Positions 59,443-64,000 of a DNA stretch of 64,000 nt are shown piece by piece. This DNA is from JANRLF01 sp033762815 (GTDB taxonomy: Bacteria; Bacteroidota; Bacteroidia; Chitinophagales; CAIOSU01), in assembly GCA_033762815.1 (NCBI GenBank), contig JANRLF010000013.1:1-64000 (forward strand). Reading direction: 5' to 3'. Position 1 is the first letter of the stretch. The number at the start of each line of letters is the position of its first letter. Below the pieces are notes generated by a model, which saw only the letters and a program-made list of their open reading frames with translations, did no database searches and had not been told where the DNA came from. A program made the position numbers and the translations under genes.

Positions 59443-60196
59443 GATTTTAAAAAATCATCCATTCGCAGTTGAAGCTTTTTTTGAAAGCTCAATAGTACTT
59501 ACATTTTCAGCTCCTAAGGACCAATTATGCCATCTTATACCAAGATGCCTTGAATTGGACTTATACCAAAAAGAAACGGCATTCATTGCCTTGGCAATGG
59601 TGTCTACAAAACAGTTAAGGCCAAAAGGTTTTCCCAAACTTTTCGGCAACGATTTCTTTTTGATTGGGTACAGGATATTTGTCAGGTTCAATACTCCTAA
59701 AGGCAAACGATTAAGAGGGCTTTATATCTTGAAATCTGAAACTGATAGCAAGAGAATGGAGTTTTTGGGAAATCTCTTTACGAAATACAGATACTCTACC
59801 ATCGATATTCAATTTTCTGAAAACGATGAAAGTAAAACTATCAGATCCATATCTTCCGGGCTTATGGTGAAGTATAAAGAAACTGCCGACAATCACTGTT
59901 TACCTCAAACTTCCCCATTTTCTGATTTGAAAGAAGCAAGGAGATTTTCTGGTCCCTTGCCATTTACTTTTAGTTATGACCCAAAGAAAGAAGCAATATT
60001 ATTAGTGGAAGGGGTGAGACAACAATGGGTGCCTCAACCAATTCAAATATTGGATTATCACAGCGATTTTATCAATTCACTGGGAGTGCAAGACATTAAG
60101 TTAGCTAATGCATTCATAATTAAAGAGGTGCCCTACTTTTGGAAGCGGGGGCGTTTAATACCATGGCAAAATCAAGGGGTTACTTTACAGGCCTAA
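59435..60196 (+). CDS. DUF2071-like protein
   Basis: 253 residues from ATG 59435 (MIRILKNHPFAVEAFFESS); the frame from 59372 extends into the upstream gene and is rejected. The body resembles the DUF2071/YqjF acetoacetate-decarboxylase-like fold (KGFPKLFGNDFFLIGYRIFV, KRLRGLYILKSETDSKRM, PLPFTFSYDPKKEAILLVEG), but catalytic Lys placement cannot be confirmed. It is soluble. It overlaps the DoxX-like gene by 8 bases and the next gene by 34, so the genes are tightly coupled. Confidence 0.65.
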   Translation: MIRILKNHPFAVEAFFESSIVLTFSAPKDQLCHLIPRCLELDLYQKETAFIALAMVSTKQLRPKGFPKLFGNDFFLIGYRIFVRFNTPKGKRLRGLYILKSETDSKRMEFLGNLFTKYRYSTIDIQFSENDESKTIRSISSGLMVKYKETADNHCLPQTSPFSDLKEARRFSGPLPFTFSYDPKKEAILLVEGVRQQWVPQPIQILDYHSDFINSLGVQDIKLANAFIIKEVPYFWKRGRLIPWQNQGVTLQA

Positions 60197-60933
60197 GCAA
60201 TATAATACGTTTCAATTGGCATCTCTACTTATTGGGAGTTGGAGTGGTATTGCTATTATTGGTTCCTAGTCTTTTATTCTCTATTGAATCACCACTGCGT
60301 GAAGTATTAGTGTCAATTGCACTTATGGGTTTTATGTCCATTGTGCTCTCAGTGGTTACTTCTTGGTACATTTATGACTTATCTGGTTTATATGAATATC
60401 GATGGATGGACGTTTTGCCGGAACGGCATCCAAAAAACATTGTAAACATTCATGCTGGTTATGACGAAACCAGTGGTCTACTTTCAGAAAGGTTTCCATC
60501 ATCCAAATTAACCGTGCTGAATATTTTTGATAAAGAGCAACACACCGAGTTTTCTTTAAGACAAGCACAAGCAGCAATCCCGCAATCTATTTCCTCCATC
60601 ACGGCGAGGAGCAATCAACTGCCTCTTGGAAACAACAGCATCGATTGTGTTTGTTTGCTCTTTGCTGCCCATGAAATAAGAAATGATAAAGAAAGGATAG
60701 CATTTTTCCATGAAATCAATCGGATTCTAGCTGAAGATGGCATTCTGGTTGTAATGGAGCATAGAAGAGATTTTGCTAATTTCCTAGTCTATAACATTGG
60801 TGCCTTTCATTTCTTTTCCATAAACACTTGGCTTAAAACATTTAAGGAAGCTAGTTTCCAAATGGTGCACCACCTTCCCCATACACCTTTTATCTCTGTA
60901 TTTATTTTAAGTAAAAATGGAATTGCACCTTAA
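60163..60933 (+). CDS. Membrane-anchored methyltransferase-like protein
   Basis: 256 residues from ATG 60163. Two N-terminal membrane helices (about 20-40 and 50-70) precede a class I methyltransferase-like domain: the post-I region LTVLNIFD, and LPLGNNSIDCVCLLFAAHEI and EINRILAEDGILVVMEH, which fit motifs II to IV. Motif I is degenerate, IVNIHAGYDETS instead of the usual GxGxG, so SAM binding is uncertain. It overlaps its neighbours on both sides (34 and 17 bases). The substrate may be lipid-like given the anchor. Confidence 0.7.
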   Translation: MAKSRGYFTGLSNIIRFNWHLYLLGVGVVLLLLVPSLLFSIESPLREVLVSIALMGFMSIVLSVVTSWYIYDLSGLYEYRWMDVLPERHPKNIVNIHAGYDETSGLLSERFPSSKLTVLNIFDKEQHTEFSLRQAQAAIPQSISSITARSNQLPLGNNSIDCVCLLFAAHEIRNDKERIAFFHEINRILAEDGILVVMEHRRDFANFLVYNIGAFHFFSINTWLKTFKEASFQMVHHLPHTPFISVFILSKNGIAP

Positions 60934-61312
60934 AGTCCTCGGAATAATATTAGTACTACTTAGCTTATTGCACTTGGTTTTCCCAAGATATTTTGATTTG
61001 AAAAAAGAGCTTTCCCCCGTAAGCCTAATTGTTAGGCAAATGTTCTATGTACATACATTCTTCATTGCCCTTATGGTAATGCTGATGGGGTTGCTTTGTC
61101 TGTTTGCCGCTAATGAATTAACTACTACTGCCCTTGGGAAAAGAATTGCATTTGGATTAGGCATCTTTTGGAGCATGCGGTTGATATTCCAATTTTTTGT
61201 TTACTCCCCCACTTTATGGAAAGGCAAGCGGTTTGAAACATTCGTGCATGTCCTATTCGCCATACTTTGGAGCTATCTCACCATAGTTTTTGTTGCAATA
61301 GCAGCCAGTTAA
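60917..61312 (+). CDS. Four-helix membrane protein of unknown function
   Basis: 131 residues with about four membrane helices (5-22, 44-66, 77-95, 105-128). It starts MELHLKVLGIILVLLSLLHLVFP. I do not recognise a family. It overlaps the methyltransferase-like gene by 17 bases and is the last gene of the operon; 113 bases separate it from the convergent phosphoesterase gene. Confidence 0.7.
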   Translation: MELHLKVLGIILVLLSLLHLVFPRYFDLKKELSPVSLIVRQMFYVHTFFIALMVMLMGLLCLFAANELTTTALGKRIAFGLGIFWSMRLIFQFFVYSPTLWKGKRFETFVHVLFAILWSYLTIVFVAIAAS

Positions 61313-61425
61313 CTTTACCCAGCAATAGCCTGTATTAGGTCGTACTCGGTAATGATATTTAGGTGGCAATAAATCTTTTTGGCCTAAGACCTTGGTGTGT
61401 ATCGATAATCGTACAAAGCTGGCCT

Positions 61426-63870
61426 TTAGTCGTCTTCCCTGTCCATATCCATGCTGCCGGGGCTGAAAAAAGCAGCATGCACCGGGGCGGGGCAAGGGCT
61501 GTCTTCCCCCTTCACCGCTACCCATATTACTTGGTTGAACTCGGCATCGGGTACCCGGTCTTCCATGGCAAAGTTGAACCCCTCGCTCATGATGCTCCAT
61601 TTGTTCACCGCTACGTTCAGTTCACCCAAGTCTACTTCGGCGGGCCGTGCTTTAAAGCCAGTAGGGTTGGACGTATCGGCAAAGCAACGCCACATGGGGG
61701 TCGCTGCGGCATCGTATTGGCTCATGGGCGGCAATCCCAGTATGAGCTCCATGGTACGCAGCATGGACGAGGTGCTGTACATGGTATGGTCAACATACCC
61801 ACGCTTCACGAATCCCCCCGCCACATAGGCGGTACTGCGGTGGGCATCGACATGGTCGGGGCCGTTTTGGGCATCATCTTCCAATATGAACACCACGCTT
61901 TCGTTCCATATGGGGCTTTTGCTTAGGTGCTCCACAAAGAGTCCCACGGCCAGGTCATTGTCCGCCACATGGGCTATGGGCGTGGGTTTGCCCACCCGCA
62001 AGCCTTCGGTATGGTCATTAATGAAGCGCAGGCTGTTGAACTGTGGCAACGACTTGGTAGCCACCAAGCTATCAAATTCCTGCTGCCACTGGCGGAAGCG
62101 AACGGTATCGCGTATGCTTTCGTCCCAGCCGGTGTAGTAGGTACAAAGATGCCCTTCCAAGGCGGGTATGTTGGGTTTGTTGTCATCGGCAAACTCGCCA
62201 TAGGTACGGTAGCTGACCCCATACTTTTTGCAGAGGTCCCAGATGAAGCCGTTCTTGTTGTTGGCTATACTGCGGGTACCTTCGCCATAATAGTCGCCGC
62301 CACGGCCACCGTAAGCTGTGGGCCAGTTCTTTTCCAAAAAGTCGGTACCGTATGCGGCGGTACTCCAATTGTGGCCATCGGCACTCACTTCACCGTTTAC
62401 GTAGAAGTTGTCCAGCAGCACAAACTCCTCGGCCAAGGCATGCTGGTTAGGGGTCACCTTACGGCCAAAAAGCACCAAGGAAGTATCGCCATTACCTTGT
62501 GGCAGGTCGCCCAAAACTTGGTCGTAGGTGCGGTTTTCCTTGATGATGTAAAACACATGCTTGATGGGGGAAACAGCGCCCACTTTACCCGGTATGGGAT
62601 TTCCATCGGGACAGCCGGCTTCCAATTCTTTCTTCTTGGAATAGGGGGTATTGTTATAGACCACTTGCGAATAGCTTTTCAGCAAATCGGCATTAGGGGC
62701 GGGCAAAATGCTGAGCGCCCCACGGAACAGGCCGCCAATGTATTGCACTTTTTGCTTTTTGGCTTGCGCATCCGATTTTTGGTAGCTCACCTCTTGCGCC
62801 TTGCTGCGAGGGTTGGGACCCTGCGGATTGGCCAAGGAGCTAAGGCCCTTGCCATTGGCGACCAATATGTTATTGCCCAGCGTACGTACACAGGAGGGGT
62901 ACCAACCAGTAGGGATAAAGCCCTTGCTCTTGGAACTGCCCGGGCTGGAAACATCAAACACGGCCAGGCAGTTGTTGTCGGCATTGGCGATGTAGAGGGT
63001 TTTATTGTCTGGGCTCAGTGCCACGCCATTGGTAGTGCTGCCGTTGGGCGCATCGGGGTAAAGGGCGGAGTTGAGGGTTTCTATCACTTTGCGCTGTTTC
63101 AGGTCGATGACCGAAACGCTGTTGTCGTTGGCATTGCAGACATACAGGTATTGACCTGCCTTGTCCAAACACATATCGTTAGGGTTATCGCCCAAGGGGA
63201 TATTGCCCTCCATGGTTTGCTTGTCGGTATTGAACAGTATCAACTTGTCGCAGCCCCAGCAACTGATGTACAGCATCTTTCTGTCGGGCGAAAGCAGACA
63301 GGTATAAGCCTCGCCGCCCAAGGGGTATCTGGCTATCAATTGCTTGCTACCCGTATGGTACAGATACAAGCTGTTGCTCTCTTTGGTAACCACGTACAGT
63401 ACCTGCTTTTTATCGTCCAGGGCAATGCCAGTGGGCGATATCCTTTCAGGCCAGGGAGCACCCATCACAATGGTATCCATAGGTCTAAGTTTGCCCCCTT
63501 TGAAATTGTAGTGCATGATCCAGTTATCGTTGCCGCCTGATGCGTACAGGCTGCGCTCATCATCGCTGAAGGCCAAACCGAGATATGCCTTGCCCACGGG
63601 CATGCTATCCGTTACTTTTCCGGCGCTCAAATCAATGATTTGCAGGGACTGGTCGCTTTGCCCGTTATTGGTCACTGCCAGCCACTTGCCCGAGGGGGAA
63701 CCCACCATGTTAAGTGGCAAATCGCCCAGCGGCACTTGTTTGCCGGTGGGGGTCAGTGCCCAGCCATTGGGCAGCATCACCCGCTTTTGCTGTATTTGCT
63801 GTAAGGTTTGGCCTTGCAGATGCAAGCATAGGAGCAGGAGCACACAGAAAACGCTGATAATGGGCTTCAT
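61426..63870 (-). CDS. YncE-like beta-propeller fused to phosphoesterase (phospholipase C-like)
   Basis: 814 residues from ATG 63868-63870; the longer frame from 63900 has no signal sequence at its start. A signal peptide (ISVFCVLLLLCLHLQGQ) is followed by a YVTN/YncE-type seven-bladed beta-propeller (about 40-350; blades marked SVIDLKQRKVIETLN, LYIANADNNCLAVFD). The C-terminal half (about 420-800) is the alkaline-phosphatase-like phosphoesterase family related to phospholipase C, with VFYIIKENRTYDQVLGDLP, then DNFYVNGEVSADGHNW and VVFILEDDAQNGPDHVDAHR. These contain the Asp/His/Asn metal ligands expected of the family. It is secreted to the periplasm or surface. The substrate is unknown. Confidence 0.9.
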   Translation of the reverse strand: MKPIISVFCVLLLLCLHLQGQTLQQIQQKRVMLPNGWALTPTGKQVPLGDLPLNMVGSPSGKWLAVTNNGQSDQSLQIIDLSAGKVTDSMPVGKAYLGLAFSDDERSLYASGGNDNWIMHYNFKGGKLRPMDTIVMGAPWPERISPTGIALDDKKQVLYVVTKESNSLYLYHTGSKQLIARYPLGGEAYTCLLSPDRKMLYISCWGCDKLILFNTDKQTMEGNIPLGDNPNDMCLDKAGQYLYVCNANDNSVSVIDLKQRKVIETLNSALYPDAPNGSTTNGVALSPDNKTLYIANADNNCLAVFDVSSPGSSKSKGFIPTGWYPSCVRTLGNNILVANGKGLSSLANPQGPNPRSKAQEVSYQKSDAQAKKQKVQYIGGLFRGALSILPAPNADLLKSYSQVVYNNTPYSKKKELEAGCPDGNPIPGKVGAVSPIKHVFYIIKENRTYDQVLGDLPQGNGDTSLVLFGRKVTPNQHALAEEFVLLDNFYVNGEVSADGHNWSTAAYGTDFLEKNWPTAYGGRGGDYYGEGTRSIANNKNGFIWDLCKKYGVSYRTYGEFADDNKPNIPALEGHLCTYYTGWDESIRDTVRFRQWQQEFDSLVATKSLPQFNSLRFINDHTEGLRVGKPTPIAHVADNDLAVGLFVEHLSKSPIWNESVVFILEDDAQNGPDHVDAHRSTAYVAGGFVKRGYVDHTMYSTSSMLRTMELILGLPPMSQYDAAATPMWRCFADTSNPTGFKARPAEVDLGELNVAVNKWSIMSEGFNFAMEDRVPDAEFNQVIWVAVKGEDSPCPAPVHAAFFSPGSMDMDREDD

Positions 63871-64000
63871 ACGCTGAATATTTTGCTGGAAGCTAAGCAA
63901 AAAGCTGCTTACTGCGCAGGCCTACAAGATTAATTAATTATTAAGGCAGGCCTTGGCCAACAATGCCACTACTCAGAAGAGGTATGGATACAAACCTGTC

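Noticed and set aside
61927..63540. 537-codon plus-strand frame opposite the phosphoesterase gene
   Set aside because: The minus-strand gene has a signal peptide, propeller repeats and enzyme motifs; the plus frame has none and is a GC-driven shadow.
63871..64000. Right-edge sequence as part of another gene
   Set aside because: Contains stops in all frames that could link to a neighbour; no start or motif visible.

Overview
The window is a chromosomal segment of a member of the Bacteroidota. I infer a free-living, probably gliding or surface-associated member of the Cytophagales/Sphingobacteriales type rather than a gut Bacteroides. The evidence is a type IX secretion (T9SS) gene (porQ), three proteins with T9SS C-terminal sorting domains, SprB repeats, DUF4476, DUF1573 and FISUMP domains, promoters of the form TTTG-N20-TAnnTTTG, absence of obvious Shine-Dalgarno sequences, and a one-piece tmRNA. 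No insertion sequence, phage, CRISPR array or rRNA operon was seen. Coding density is high and several neighbours overlap.

Layout. 1-1.4 kb: a collagen-like secreted protein running off the left edge and tRNA-Gln. 1.4-7.9 kb: membrane pyrophosphatase, then porQ-cmk-SRPBCC, then an ABC exporter. 8-11.1 kb: a T9SS cargo protein and an alpha/beta hydrolase. 11.3-14.9 kb: a three-gene two-component cluster whose last kinase has an N-terminal domain matching the copper/ethylene-binding domain of plant ETR1. 14.8-17.6 kb: a large helical protein and two unknown genes. 17.6-30.2 kb: a short T9SS cargo gene and a giant SprB-repeat adhesin gene of about 3,930 codons. 30.3-35.4 kb: enoyl-CoA hydratase, PAP2 phosphatase and methyltransferase, then glmM, cysteine desulfurase and CsbD. 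35.5-38.4 kb: a phosphorelay (REC-HK-REC-REC, Hpt, membrane-anchored receiver). 38.6-44.1 kb: phosphopantetheinyl transferase, membrane protein, DnaG, DUF4476 protein, a structured intergenic region and a two-domain secreted protein. 44.1-50 kb: two lipid acyltransferases, acyl-CoA dehydrogenase, DUF1573 protein, aminotransferase, cold-shock protein. 50.1-55.3 kb: a radical-SAM/DUF4130 DNA-repair-like pair, a lipoprotein with possible clan CD peptidase residues plus FISUMP domain, an SDR, and tmRNA. 55.4-64 kb: a LYS1/alanine-dehydrogenase-like enzyme, a pyruvate dehydrogenase-type E2, small genes, a four-gene overlapping membrane operon, and a YncE/phosphoesterase fusion.

How genes connect. 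PorQ belongs to the machine that would export and process the sorting-domain proteins at 8.0, 17.6 and 18.4 kb. These share a common C-terminal stem module. The two signalling clusters are independent: one looks like a gas- or copper-sensing system with separate receivers, the other a complete His-Asp-His-Asp relay ending in a membrane-tethered receiver. The least described units are the ethylene-receptor-like kinase cluster, the overlapping DoxX/DUF2071/methyltransferase/membrane-protein operon, and the peptidase-like FISUMP lipoprotein. All functions are read from sequence motifs only; no database search was run.
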